Notes under the pieces: generated by a model | Databases searched by the model: none | What the model was told of the DNA's origin: nothing | What the model saw: only the letters and a program-made list of their open reading frames with translations | Shown here: positions 45,601 to 57,568 of the stretch, piece by piece | Numbering within the stretch: position 1 is the stretch's first letter | Layout of the letters: every line of letters begins with the position of its first letter | Assembly: GCF_040436345.1 (NCBI RefSeq) | Contig: NC_133238.1 | Span: 2,951,267-3,015,266 of the forward strand | Origin: Pagrus major | Taxonomy: Eukaryota > Chordata > Actinopteri > Spariformes > Sparidae | DNA length: 64,000 nt | Direction of reading: 5' to 3' | Translations under genes and position numbers: made by a program

Positions 45601-48600
45601 CACTCTGCACATCTTAGCACACACGAAGCCCAAAGAGAAATAAGTTAAGGTAATGTTTTGATGAAATTCATAAGCTATGTTTATATTAACCTGTTACATA
45701 ATATATGCATCTTACACAAGTGTGATCTGAAACTTGGAGCCCCCAGGTCACGGACACAGAGATGTGGACATCCTGTGCTCAGTAGTTATCTTTTGAAATG
45801 AAGCATATTTATATATTTATAATGTATTTTAGATGTCTGGAGAGGATCTTTAGACTTTGGTTTCTCTCTCTCACATCATTTTTAAAGGTTATCTCTTGAG
45901 AAGAAAAAGAAAAAAGACCTCTGAAAATCTGTTAATATATGATATAGGTGCTGAAAACTGAAAACAAGAAAAGACCTGCTTTTAACACATGGGAAAAGTA
46001 TTTGTGAAAAGCCTGTCCTAACCAGATGTCATCATAAATAAAGTGTATGAATTTCCTCCTGCCCTGTTTCAGATGCTTAATTTGTGTTTTCTCTTCAAAT
46101 GTCACCGGATGTTTTCTGTCACTGACTTGGAGGTCAGAAAGTGAGACACAGTGGAGCTGTTCATCAGCCAGCTTCTTATGTCACTGCCAGCACGACACAT
46201 AATCTCACCATTATTTAGTATAATCAGTAATCCAGATGGGATTGTGTGCGCGTGTGTTTGTGCGTTAGTGGTGGGGGTGGGGCAGGCTGGCATGGCTGTC
46301 AATTCCCCTGACTCACCAGAGGAGTTGTGTAATGATCAGCTGCATCTGTGGCACTGCAACATGATGTGTGTGTGTGTGTGTGCGTGTGTGTGTGTATACT
46401 TCATCTTGTGTTACCTGCCTTTTCTCAGACAAGGTGATATATAATCCTCATGAAGTTAGAAAATACTGAAAATTGCTTCTGTGTGAGTTACCGCTAAAAA
46501 GTGAAACATAGCTGTTAAAAATCAAGGTTTCATACATCTGGTGGGGCTCGTCCCCACTTTAAATGGGCACGACGCCTCTGGACGACATGACAAGAGTAGG
46601 GATGGTGTTTGCACAAAATATAATCAAGGTTACCACAGCATCTTGTATTTGTAATCACACGTTGACATTGGTTATCGCTGACAATAAAGCCTGCTGATGG
46701 AACACAGACCTGCTGTCTTCAGACGGCTGTAAAGACCGCTCATTAGCTTAAAAGCAAAGACTTCATACATGTTGTGCTCTTGCAGCTGACAGATGCTGAT
46801 AATAATCAGACATTAAACACTGCCTTCCTGGCAATAATAATCCTACTTAGACTAATTGTGTTTATTCTGTATAATTAGATATGTATTCTGTTTGAAGGAT
46901 GTAATGGAAATAAAACAAGACTTTGTGTCAGGATTGTGATGCCAGTATGTTGCTGGACTGTTAGTGATACAGATTGTGTCTTGTGTGCAAATTATTCACT
47001 TTTGCACAAGAAATACTGTAAAATCTAATCTTCAGAATTGAATTAGAACATTCATGTTCCCAGAAGATGAACTCGTTTAGTATTGGCCGGCCGCTGTATG
47101 AGCTTTTCTCTAACAGCATTATTTGTCTGATGTGTCACCTTGGAACACAAGCTATCATATAACCCGAAGCTGCGCTGCATGAAAACAACATAACCTTCTA
47201 ATTAATTTCAATAAGACCACTGTGTGAGCTGAGTGTGTGTGGAGGGCTCTGGCAGGAGGACACAGTATGCAGCGTTGGTCAGGAAAGAAGTCTGAAAGCC
47301 TGGAAACAGACAGATTGCCAAGAAACTTGTTGAGGACAGTCATGGTCCACAGAGAAGGAACCCTGTTTATTATCCTACCTCATTTTCTTTTCCTCTAGTG
47401 TCACCCTCAGAATAAACTTTGTATTTTAGATGCTGATAAGACAAGCGTCTTTGTTCGACTGTGGGTTTTGAATGAACTTTTTAGGCCAGGCCTTTAGTCT
47501 GATCTTATTATCGTCTGTATTTTTTTGTTGTTTGTTTGCCAACTGATGCTTTAGTTTCTGTGGTGGTTATACTTCAGCCTCAGGCAAGACTGATAATCAT
47601 ACTGATGATCATGATTGACAAGTGTTGATGCATCCACTTGACCAGCTGAGGGAGTGGGAGGGAAAGAACAATTCACTTCTCGCCTCAAGCCAAAGTTTGC
47701 ATAATGTAGGACAGTACACCAGATGGAAGCAAATACACAGATGGCAAAGATACAAAGCAAAAAGGCCAGGCAGACACAGTCCCCGAGCTCCTTCTGTGCA
47801 TAGACCTTTGTGTAGTTTTCGGTTTGCATGCTGTTGGCTGTAACCTGTGATGAAATTGTTGCTGCTCACTGAGGCGGGGCCCACCACTCTGATGAAGAGG
47901 GTGACTACTGCCTTTGCAAACCCAAACCTTCCAGTCTTAGTCATTATTATGGTAGAAGACCACAAAATTCCATATACTATCCAGCCTGTAGAACCAGATT
48001 TTAGATGCTTAAACATAAATTAAACCAAAAGACATAACATGGCTGTGGCTCAGGAGGTAGAGCAGTCGCCACACCAATTGGAAGGTCGGTGGTTTGATTC
48101 CTGGCCCCTGCATGTCGAAGTATCCTTGGGCAAGATACTGAATACCCACATTGCTCCCAGTGGCTCTTCCATTGGTGTACTCATGTGGATGGTGATTGCT
48201 CCTGATTAGCAGGTGGAACCTTGCATGGTAGCATCTGTCACCAGTTTATGAATGTGTGTGTGAAAGGGTGAATGCTGACTTGTGTTGTAAAACGCTTTGA
48301 GTGGTCGCTAAGACTAGAAAGGCGCTATATAAGTACAGTCCATGTAACACAATATGAGAGTTATCCAGTGGGGTTGATATTGATGGCATAATGTTAATCC
48401 TTTAAAGGATCTATATTTGTTCCAACCCTTACACTATGCAGCAATATTGTTAGTTAGGATGCTAGCCAGATGAATGGAAATGCATGGTGCAACACACACC
48501 ACGTCATAATCCTCATTCCATTACATCCTTTACGTTAATCTGATGGCAATTTAACATCTGGTCTCATGTCTGATTAAGTAGCCTTTATGTCCATTTTATG

Positions 48601-50813
48601 TAAATTTAATAGAGTCCAGGTTTTGGAAAGTAAGAAAATTGCCTAGATTTTAAGGCAATATCTCTGGTTCTGCTGTATCTATTTAGATCATTTGTTTTTT
48701 AACTGTCCTTAATGAGTCTGACAGTGTTATAGGAGTACAATGCTAGACCAGTGGACTGATCATTTTTAGACATGACGTCTACATTACCCACAATGCAACT
48801 GAGCTACTGAGTGACATGACTGGGGGCATTTTATCAGATTACATTCATCCGGTGACACCCTCGGGAGTCACAAAGGCTTTCTACTACTTTTTCATCAGCA
48901 GTAGTACTCCCCAAGACCTGTAAACACACTTTAATATGTAAAAATGGTAGAGTTGCCCTTTAAAATGTACTGCCAACCACTATTGTATTCTATCTAGGGG
49001 GCCAGTGGCTTTCCGTCCATGGTTGTACAGGCTGCAGATTGGTTTGAAAAGCCTGGATTGCTTTATCATGCTGCGATGATATCAGTAAATGCCATTGTAG
49101 GTATGCAAATTAGTACTGAAAAAATGGCTGGTGTGACACTTTCATAACCTACAGTGCTATGATATGCTTTGCAAAATGGTTAGAAGTGATGTTATACATG
49201 ACACACATTCGGATGGCTATCGCATTATCCATCAGCAACTGGACATGTACAGTTAAAGCATTGTTGTTCTCCATCCCTGCCACAGTATGGTTGCTCCAGC
49301 TAGCAGTCAACAGAAACAAAACTACCAGATAGTATTAGCTGTCAGTCTGCGGGGTCAGATACAGTAAGTAGGTCAATCAATGACACTGATCACTGCTGTC
49401 CTCCCACAGGGGAGGGGAAATGGAGTCACTTACAACTATACCCTGCAGTAATGGTAAATCTGTCCCACACTTCTTTGCTCTTTTTGTAATACTTTCATAA
49501 ACAAAAGAAATCGGTGATGACACAATTAAGTTTGGAATGATGTTATCAAAGTTTGATCAAATACAATCTCCCAATATAGTCAAGCACTAAATCATTATTT
49601 ATTTAGAAATATCAAATCTGCTTTGTAACTACAAAGTAAAAATTCCTCCAAAATTCATCTCACAAATGTAGCTGGCACTAACATGGGTACAGGAGGCCTC
49701 TACAGATGGCACTGATTCAGTCATCAGACAGATGGTGCAGATTTGTACTGGTGATTCATCAACTTCTCTTTTACAAGCGCATCAGTGTGAATACGACATT
49801 AACATGACGTGACACTGCAGTTCTAGGGGTTCAGTGTCGTGTGGATCGGGGATTGAACCACCACCTCGGTGATTAGTGTGGTGAGTGAACAATCCGATTC
49901 AGAACACACCCGTTATCTTTAGAAAGATTCTGTGTTTGTGTGTTCTAGGAAACTAAAACTAAAGCTGACAATACTAATAATAGTATAATAATAAGTTTTT
50001 ACTGCTAAAACCAAGTCATGTTCACAGCATCCATGCTTTGCTGTGGTATGATGAGGTAATTAGTTTGATCAGCCCACAACTTTTCCCTTGTGAATGGAAT
50101 GACAAACCAGGTCGTACCAACAGTAGATCAATTATTGAGGCAGAGTTACAGAAATTGGCAGGAAAAAAGGTTGAAAACTGGTCAAAACACCAAGGCTCAC
50201 AAAAACTCACACAAAGGGAATGCTAGGAAGCTATCACACAGGAACAAGACGAACTGGCAAGGAAGAGAGGGGACACTGAGACTACAATATATGCTCTGGG
50301 GGATTGGAGACAACAAGACACTGGTGCAACACATTAGGGAAGGGCAGGTAATCACACAGGAGGGAAGGGCAGGACCTGAAACGAGAAGAGAGGTCAGTAT
50401 CAACATAAAACAGGAAGTATGAGACAAAGCATCATGAGGAGAGCAAAGAAGGGAACGTAACTAGTTGGACGAGACGTGACAGAATTGTGATAAAACAATG
50501 AAACTAGATCAAAAGAAATGGAAAATATGTAATTATATAAATAATACATTGGAAAACAATGGGGAAACCAGTCATAGAATGTTTACAGTGTTTACAATGG
50601 AACATAACACCCATAAATATGCAAGCATATCTCCTGAAACTGGCAATAGACAATTTTTTCTTCTATTTATCATTCTGAAGTAAATACTGACTGCACAGTG
50701 TAATGGCTGTAGAGAAATGACACCATTCGCGTATAGATTGGTTCCCTATAAACCTTGCTTTCACTATGCTATTAAGTCAGGTTACATTTTTCGCAACTTG
50801 CAAATGACCCCAT
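42611..50813. other. Intron of the unidentified gene, no exon recognised
   Basis: AT-rich noncoding DNA with scattered short repeats. GT tracts lie at 42031-42064 (just outside) and 46364-46394, a SINE is at 48041, and a purine-rich repeat-like block is at 50190-50470. I looked for coding exons that could continue the phase 2 end at 41890 and found none I could support. Confidence 0.45.
48041..48345 (+). mobile_element. tRNA-derived SINE, nearly full length
   Basis: The head has TGGCTCAGGAGGTAGAG (box A) and GGTTTGATTCC (box B). The body includes GTATCCTTGGGCAAGATACTGAATACCCA, TGGTAGCATCTGTCACCAG and TGTATGAATGTGTGTG-type repeats. It ends GCTTTGAGTGGTCGCTAAGACTAGAAAGGCGCTATATAAG. This is the most complete of the four copies. 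Confidence 0.85.
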
Positions 50814-51459
50814 TGTTACGTGTGGGCCTGTAGGGATACTGTTGTGCCTGTACTGGTTGTTTCCTCTCCCTTTGTCTGTCTCTCTCCCTTTGTTGCTCTC
50901 TGGCGCCCTCTCTTCCTTTATTGTGTTTATCTTTCAGGAAGACACACCTGTTCAGGTGTGTTGCAATTACCTGACAACACTATTTAAGGAGGATTGAGTG
51001 GAAGCCTCACTCTCTCTGGAGCCACTGCCCAGCTCACACTGGAAGGAGGAGATAGATTTTTCCCTTTTTGTCTCCTGGTTGCATTTGTTCCCCCCACGTG
51101 TTTTTCAGTGCTGGGGTTTTTGTTTTGTTTTGTTAACTTGTTTGCTTGCAGTTTAGTTTGGAGATCACCAGTAATCCAGTTTTTGGTTTTCTGTGGTTCA
51201 TTTAAGGTTAGATTAATTTCTTTCCTTTTTGATAGGTTAGAGGGGATAGCTGGGTATGACGGCCCACTGCGTGGCTGGCCCAGTGATTTCCCCTTCTTTT
51301 GTTTACTTCAGCTGAGATCTCCAACCTTTCTTTTGGTATGTAGTTTTTGCTCTTTTTGATTTCTAAATAAAATTTGGTTTATTCCTTCATTTGATGTCTG
51401 AGCGTCCATTTAAATATGTTACATCCTCTCTGCGAGCATTTTTGTTAGAGTCCGTAACA
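50814..51459 (+). mobile_element. Solo LTR of a retrotransposon, with target-site duplication
   Basis: The 646-bp element starts TGTTACG and ends CGTAACA, a perfect 7-bp inverted pair with the canonical TG...CA ends. It is flanked on both sides by CCCAT (50809-50813 and 51460-51464), a 5-bp target duplication. Inside are a TATA-like CTATTTAAGG near 50981 and an AATAAA at 51366-51371, as expected of an LTR promoter and polyadenylation site. No internal region remains, so it probably arose by recombination between two LTRs. It is likely Ty3/gypsy-like, but the family is not proven. Confidence 0.88.
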
Positions 51460-51854
51460 CCCATCCACATACAAGTACCCGAATTAACACAACAAAAATC
51501 TAGTATCATTTCTAGCTGGTATGAAAAGATGGTGATTCAAATATCTTAAAATGCTGTCTTATTTCTGAGCATATATTCAAGGTGTCGGTAATGATGGGGT
51601 AAGTTGTGTATTGTGAAGGAGAGAGGGACAAGTCAGATTACATTTTTTGTTGTTAGGGCCATACAATTTCAATCACCTAACTGATGAATACATAGTGTGA
51701 TGAGGATGCCCAGATAGTGAAACTCTGATTTGGAGAGCTGGAATGGAACTGTTGACAGGGGTATTTTTCAGGCTGGTTGGTTAAATGTGAAGAAATTGCT
51801 TTTGAATAGAACAGTTTTAAATTGAAAGAATGTAAGAGACACTAGATACGTGTT

Positions 51855-52110
51855 TCCGCACAGCTACAACATTAAAACCCCTGACAGGTGAAGTGAATTA
51901 CATTGATAGTCTTGTTACACTGTTTTGTTCTGCTGGGAAACGGGTTCCCGGCATTCATGTGGAAACCACTTGACTTGCACCACCCACCTAAACCCCACTG
52001 TAGATCATGTACACCCCCTCCCACAGATACTCAATCAGGTTGGGATCTGGTGAATTTGGAGGCAAGATCGACATCTTGAGCTATTTGTCATGAGGCAATG
52101 CGCTTGGTCT
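51855..52110. mobile_element. DNA-transposon fragment related to 23093-23260
   Basis: It contains ACATTAAAACCCCTGACAGGTGAAGTGAATTACATTGATAGTCTTGTTAC, and later CCCACAGATACTCAATCAGGTTGGGATCTGGTGAATTTGGAGGCAAGATCGACA, both signature blocks of the same abundant fish repeat. Confidence 0.55.
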
Positions 52111-55100
52111 GCAACAATTTTTTGATTGGCGAATAAAAGTGGGGAAACAGATCACCATCGATGTATTCCATGTTAGAGGGAGAAGGTTTAGAATGGTGTG
52201 TTTGTACACAACACCAATTGAGGAGAAGTATAGAGCAATAAAAGGGCTGAATCTGTCCTTGCAATCAAACTGCTGTAGTGGAGAGGACAGTATGATAGAT
52301 TCCAGTTGACGAACAAAGGCCTTTGAAAATATTTTTATATCAATAGATAAAAGTGATATTGGAGAGAAGAATAGTTATGTTTTTTTCCTTCTTGAGGATC
52401 AGAGATAGAGGTCTGTATGAGAGCAGGTTGTAGAGAGCCCTGTTGGTACGACTGCTTAAACATCTCTAACAGTAGTGAAGTCAATTTAATATATTTTTTT
52501 AATTTCAGAGGGAATCCATTTGGCCCCAGGTTTTTTAGTGGTTCATTTACATGAAATAATATCCATCATCATCAAAAGAGCCCAGTCCCAATAACTGTAA
52601 TATGGTTTATTGCCACTAACTACAACTCTGACTTTAACCAAAAAGCAATCGTAAAGTTATATTGCATGTAATATTTTATCTGTAGTTCAAATCACCACAG
52701 CTGTAAGTGGACAAAATGGACTGTGAACCCAGCAGTTCTCATGTCCCTACAAGACTAAAAAAGAGAGAGAGGGGCTTACCGCTGTGGACATTTTTCTGCA
52801 ACTCATTAGGAAAATTGTTTGCTTTGGGGTCAGGTTTGGGATTAATGTTAGAATTTATAATCAGAGTACTTCGTTAGGGAAAAACAGAGAAAATAGGTCA
52901 GCAGTGGGTGTTGGGAAGTTAAAAGGATCTCTCTGAATTGTGTGTCATGCTGTTGAGCTGCATTTTATTTGTCATGGAAATACTGAGTGGGCGATGGATA
53001 AGAGGGGAAAGCTATAACAGAAAGGAGAGCAGCAGATGTGTGCGTTTGTGTTTCTGTGCATATGCATTTGTTAGAAGGACTGAAATCACAATCTCAACAA
53101 GAGCCTTCTTTTCATTCTGTGCTGCTTTTATTCCTCTCCTACACAGTTTATAGATGTTTTGTTATGCATCCATTCAGGCGATAGCCGTGGCTGGAGGCAT
53201 TACGTTTTTAGCGTGTCCATCCTCCAGTCTGTATACATATGCACATTTGTCTGACCCATTTTTGCCAACGCAATATCCTACAAACGCCTTGAGGGAGCTT
53301 CTTCAAATTTGGCACAAACTTCCACTTGGACCCAAAAATGAACTGAGTCGGTATCGGTGGTCAAAGGTCAAAGGTTAAGGTCAGTGTGACCTCACCTAGC
53401 CTATTGCTCAAGAATTTGAACCTTAGTTTTGACAAAATTTCATAAATAAATACATTTCTAATAAAAAGATAATAATATAGGTTAAAATAATGAGGGTAAA
53501 AGGAGGTCACACTAATCTTGGTTGCCCTACCTATCCAACATATGCCCTCTGCCCTGCAGTCACTTCATTCCACTCAACTGAAGTTCCTGACCTTTTCCCC
53601 ATCTGCACCTCATTCCCTCCTCAAAGTTGTCATGTGCCTAAAAAAATAATCAATCTAAAAATCAATCAAAAAAATTGTCAGATTCATCTGTAAAAAACAG
53701 AAAAAAACAACGTTGTACCCGGTGCTGGTTTCTACGTAACGAGATGTAAGCTGACTTGAGTTTTAATGCTTACATTTATGATAACCTTACACAGTCCGTG
53801 TTGATTATGAAACAGCTTGGATGAGCAGGCAGCAATAACAACAAGCAGCAATACTGGATGTCAAGCTATCAGCCTGTTCCTAACAGGCACGTTTTGAACA
53901 GGCGCTGCACTAATACAAAATAAAAAGAAAAGTGTGATGTATGTTCTCCCTCTTCTTCCCCTCTCTCTCTTCCTCCCTCTGTCTCTGTTTTTTTCATTTC
54001 TCTCACCCCTACCCAATCTCATAATTCTGCCTGTTTTTGGGCCTCTTGTTTGTGTTTGTCTGTGTTTGTCCACCAGAGCTCAGCTTATCCTGTGGTGCAC
54101 CTTGCATTAGTCATTGTGATTAAAAGAACTGAAGTGCAATAATAAGTTATGTTCCAAAAAGCTCTATTTGTGCATCAAAAATTGCTCCTGGACTGCCCTT
54201 CGTGATTTTGCATTTCTTTACTACTACTAATACTACCACTAGAGTTTGCAGGTCTGTCGTTTCCATAACCACGAAGGTCCCCCTAATCTATTATAAAGCT
54301 TTAAATAACAAATAAAGCACAATGAAAACAAAACAATAAATCATTCTTTGCAAAGGTCTCTTCCAATATCTATTAGTAATTAGGCTGCAGTGGTGCAGAA
54401 AACACTGCAAAGAAATGCAGCCAGCTTTGACGAATAAAAAACAGAGTGTGCTGATTGATCCGGAAATAAAGATCCCAAATGTTTCTGTTGTATGTTTGAG
54501 TTTCATATTAAAAGATCGATAATGGCTCATGTGGAGCTTTTTCAGTTCTCAGAACAGCAGAAATGCTGATTGTGATGTGTGTGTGTGTGAGGACTGTGAG
54601 ATTGGCTGTCTTCGTGTAACGTCATGTTTCACTTGTATTCACTCATTTGGTCTCGTGCACCAATTTAAACCCTACCCTAATGATATGCCTCACATCCTGG
54701 TTGTTAACCATTACTTTTTCATCTGTCTGTGGGTTAAAGTTCACAACACTACCTCACACCAACGGGCTACAGGCCACACTCCCTCACTGCGGCACAACCT
54801 TGCTGCTGATTGCCGCAGCGCCTTATTTGGCCTGAATGATTGACATTCGCCTTTGTCTATCAGGGCACATAAGAGAGGTCCTACGATACAGTGTCAAGTA
54901 TTTGTTTGGGGCACAGTAATGCACAGGTACAAGCAGATATCTACCAATCTGTGAACAGATCTTCGTTTTACACTCACCATATTACAGTTATTGCATTCAT
55001 TTTTACACAGCCACAAATAGATACATTACCTTGTCGCTATGCATCTTGCTTTTGTCAGCAGGGACGGCCAGAATCAGCAAAAATTGGAAGTTCCTTGAAG

Positions 55101-55779
55101 CTGCTTGAAACAAGACTAGATTGAAACCTAACATATGGCTGAATTCACCATGTGTACTGCTCATAGATTGCCTGGTTGTCTGTCTGTTAGACAGCACCCT
55201 CATGTGGGCATTTACAGCAGCATATAAAAAAGAGTGAGTGACTATGATGTACAGTAAGTGTTGAGTGTGCGTGTGAATCTATTTGTGTTTGTGTGAGTAT
55301 GTTTCAATAAAGCAGTCCGTCACGGAGCTGGAGGAGTAATGTTGTTACTGTTTTCTCCTTTAGATTTATGGAATTTAAGTTATGCCTGTAATTCAGCTGC
55401 ATTGCACAGTATTCATTCCGATTAGTATTCAATTTTATGATTTATGGCTTAGTTGTGGGCAGTCATACCAGAGAAACTTTGATACTGTACCTGTCCTCAA
55501 GGTGATCATCATTTCATTTGTTTCTGTACTGACATGTCATTCTAATTTGTCTTTACACACTCGGGCCAATTCAGGAGTTGGACTGGTTTCATATTGGCCA
55601 CACTGAGAACATAATGTAAATGGTGAAACAAAACTAGATCACAGTAGGCAGTCAAAAGTGAGCAGCAGTTAGTCAGTGAGAGAATTTCAGTCAGGCATGT
55701 GACAGGGCAGCTAACAGTGAGGCCCTGATTGTTGTCATTATCTACTTCCTGGTTTGAGCCGGGCGGGTAGTAGAGGATC

Positions 55780-57005
55780 AGTGTTTACTGGAGTGTGTGT
55801 GTGTGTAGCAGTGTGCGACTCAGTTGTGTGTGCGTGTGGGTCAATGTGCTGCTCGCAGAGAGTGTAATTAAACTCGGCAAGACGCTAAAGAAGAAGAGGG
55901 AGGAGGAGGAAGAGGAGGAGGAGGAGGAAACCGTCCAAAGTTAGTGAAGAGGGGACGAGAAGGAGAAGAGAGAGGAGGAAGAACAAACAAGTGAAAAGCT
56001 GAAAAACAAACAGAAGAGGAACACTGACTGAGTGTGACAGGAATTGGACTACTACTGCACTGAAACTGATACTACTGCTGCTGACAGCACTACTACAGAG
56101 TGAGAGCCGTGGAGGGGAATGCTGTGAAGGATTATCTCTCCCTAAGGACCCAACACTAATCTCTCACTACACACACACACACACACACAGAAACACACAT
56201 ACACACACCCACCCACGCACACACATACACACACCTGTGTGTCTTGTAAAAGACCTTTGGCATGTGGATTATTGACTTTGTAGTGTCTGCAGAGTAGCCA
56301 TGTTTGAAGTCCCAGTGCAGTTTCTGTGTAGTAATAATTAGTTGTAGTAATATACTGAGCGTAATACTCTTAATACTCAGAATGGCAGTTTGAGTCAAGT
56401 ACATTCATAAAACTGCTTTGTTTAAACATAATGTCTCAAATAGGCCTATAATTTGATGAACAGTTCATTGCTTTAACCATAATGCTAAAGGCTGTAGTGC
56501 TGTTGTTGCTGTACCTGGTGCAGACTGCATTTAATTGAGCAGTTTCATTATAATACTTTAAAAGTAGGCCTTTGAGTACAGTACATTTGGAAGTTTGGGT
56601 CCTTGGGGTATAGCTGTTGGACACTTTTTAAGTATATCTTTAAGAGCCTTGTCCAGTATCTGACCAGAGTAGGTAAGATCACATGATCACATCTTTAAGG
56701 TAGATACCATTTTAGGCTTGTCAATTTCATAGAAAGCCTTAAGGACCTGCATTTGGGAGGATTTGAACTGCTCCTCTACATGGCATTCCTTTGAACACCA
56801 GCGATTCCTTGGAGGATATTTGGAGTACGTGAAGGAACGTTTGAGTCCTCCTCTGGGTACTATTCAGGACTTCGGTCATATAAGGACTTTTCGTTTGGAG
56901 ATTATTGCAAATTTTGCAATAACGACCCAGAATTCCATGAGTTGCAGCTTATCCTGCCAAAATGTGACAAGACATGACACCACAGGAACTGAAAAAATGT
57001 ATGTC
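55780..57005 (+). other. Possible 5' leader and second promoter region
   Basis: A GT-rich stretch (55790-55840) is followed by a purine-rich block of GAG and AAG triplets (55880-55990) and then a CA repeat at 56167-56240. Polypurine leaders of this type are common before vertebrate alternative first exons. It leads directly to the coding exon at 57006. No TATA box is obvious. Confidence 0.3.
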
Positions 57006-57331
57006 ATGGATCCTGACCAGGGAGCAGATACTGATCTGGGACATGGGGCTGGACTTGAGGCCTGCGGTGGTGTGCCTGAAGAACAAAGGGGAGAAACAGG
57101 AAGAGGGGAAGAAGATGAAGAAGAAGAAGAAGAAGAAGAAGGGTTACTGAATGTAAAAGCAGATTATGAAGAATTCAGCTCTGCATCTTCCTCCTCTAAT
57201 TCCTCTCTGCCATCCTCCTCCACTCTTCCTCCGGTCTTCTCCGCAGCCCCCCCAATCTGTGTGGAGGAAGATAAGGAAATGCTTAGCGGCTGCTCCAAGT
57301 CTTTCACTGGACTCAAGCTCTTCAACAGGAG
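57006..57331 (+). CDS. Candidate alternative first coding exon, acidic and serine-rich (partial)
   Basis: An ATG in a good context (gtcATGg) at 57006 opens 108 codons and two bases, ending at a strong donor (AGGAG/GTAAGAC). The product starts MDPDQGADTDLGHGAGLE, passes through an uninterrupted glutamate run (positions 57112-57140, GAA/GAG codons) and a serine-rich stretch near SSASSSSNSSLPSSS, and ends SGCSKSFTGLKLFNRR. It ends in phase 2, like exon 41778-41890, so both could splice to the same later exon. About 1.2 kb of likely leader DNA lies upstream, including a GAG-rich tract at 55886-55930. The frame is open back to an ATG at 56763, which would add 81 residues; I favour the shorter form because of the start context. 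It could instead be the first exon of a separate gene. Confidence 0.5.
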
Positions 57332-57521
57332 GTAAGACTGAATGAGTGAAAACAAGAACTAGAATATTAAATAGTTTAAAGATTGTGGATAAGTGGTGGC
57401 GGTCACCAGCAGGTGGAGCCATTGGCTGAGACTCAGTCTCCTGCCCTAACCAGACAGAAAGTGAACAGATGTGGAGTACTTGGAAGTCATACAAAGGCTT
57501 GTCACCAAACCTTATCTATGC

Positions 57522-57529
57522 ACACACAC

Positions 57530-57568
<39 letters not shown>
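57522..57568. repeat. CA microsatellite after the acidic exon
   Basis: Nearly pure CA run, interrupted once near its left end, about 190 bp downstream of the exon's donor site. Confidence 0.9.

Noticed and set aside
47551..48016. Overlapping minus-strand frames of 92 and 135 codons
   Set aside because: Cysteine- and leucine-rich translations without a recognised domain, no splice signals that would link them to other exons, and equal open frames on the other strand.
50994..51359. 121-codon frame inside the solo LTR
   Set aside because: It lies wholly within the LTR, between its promoter-like and polyadenylation motifs, and is rich in F/L/C from T-rich DNA. Not a gene.
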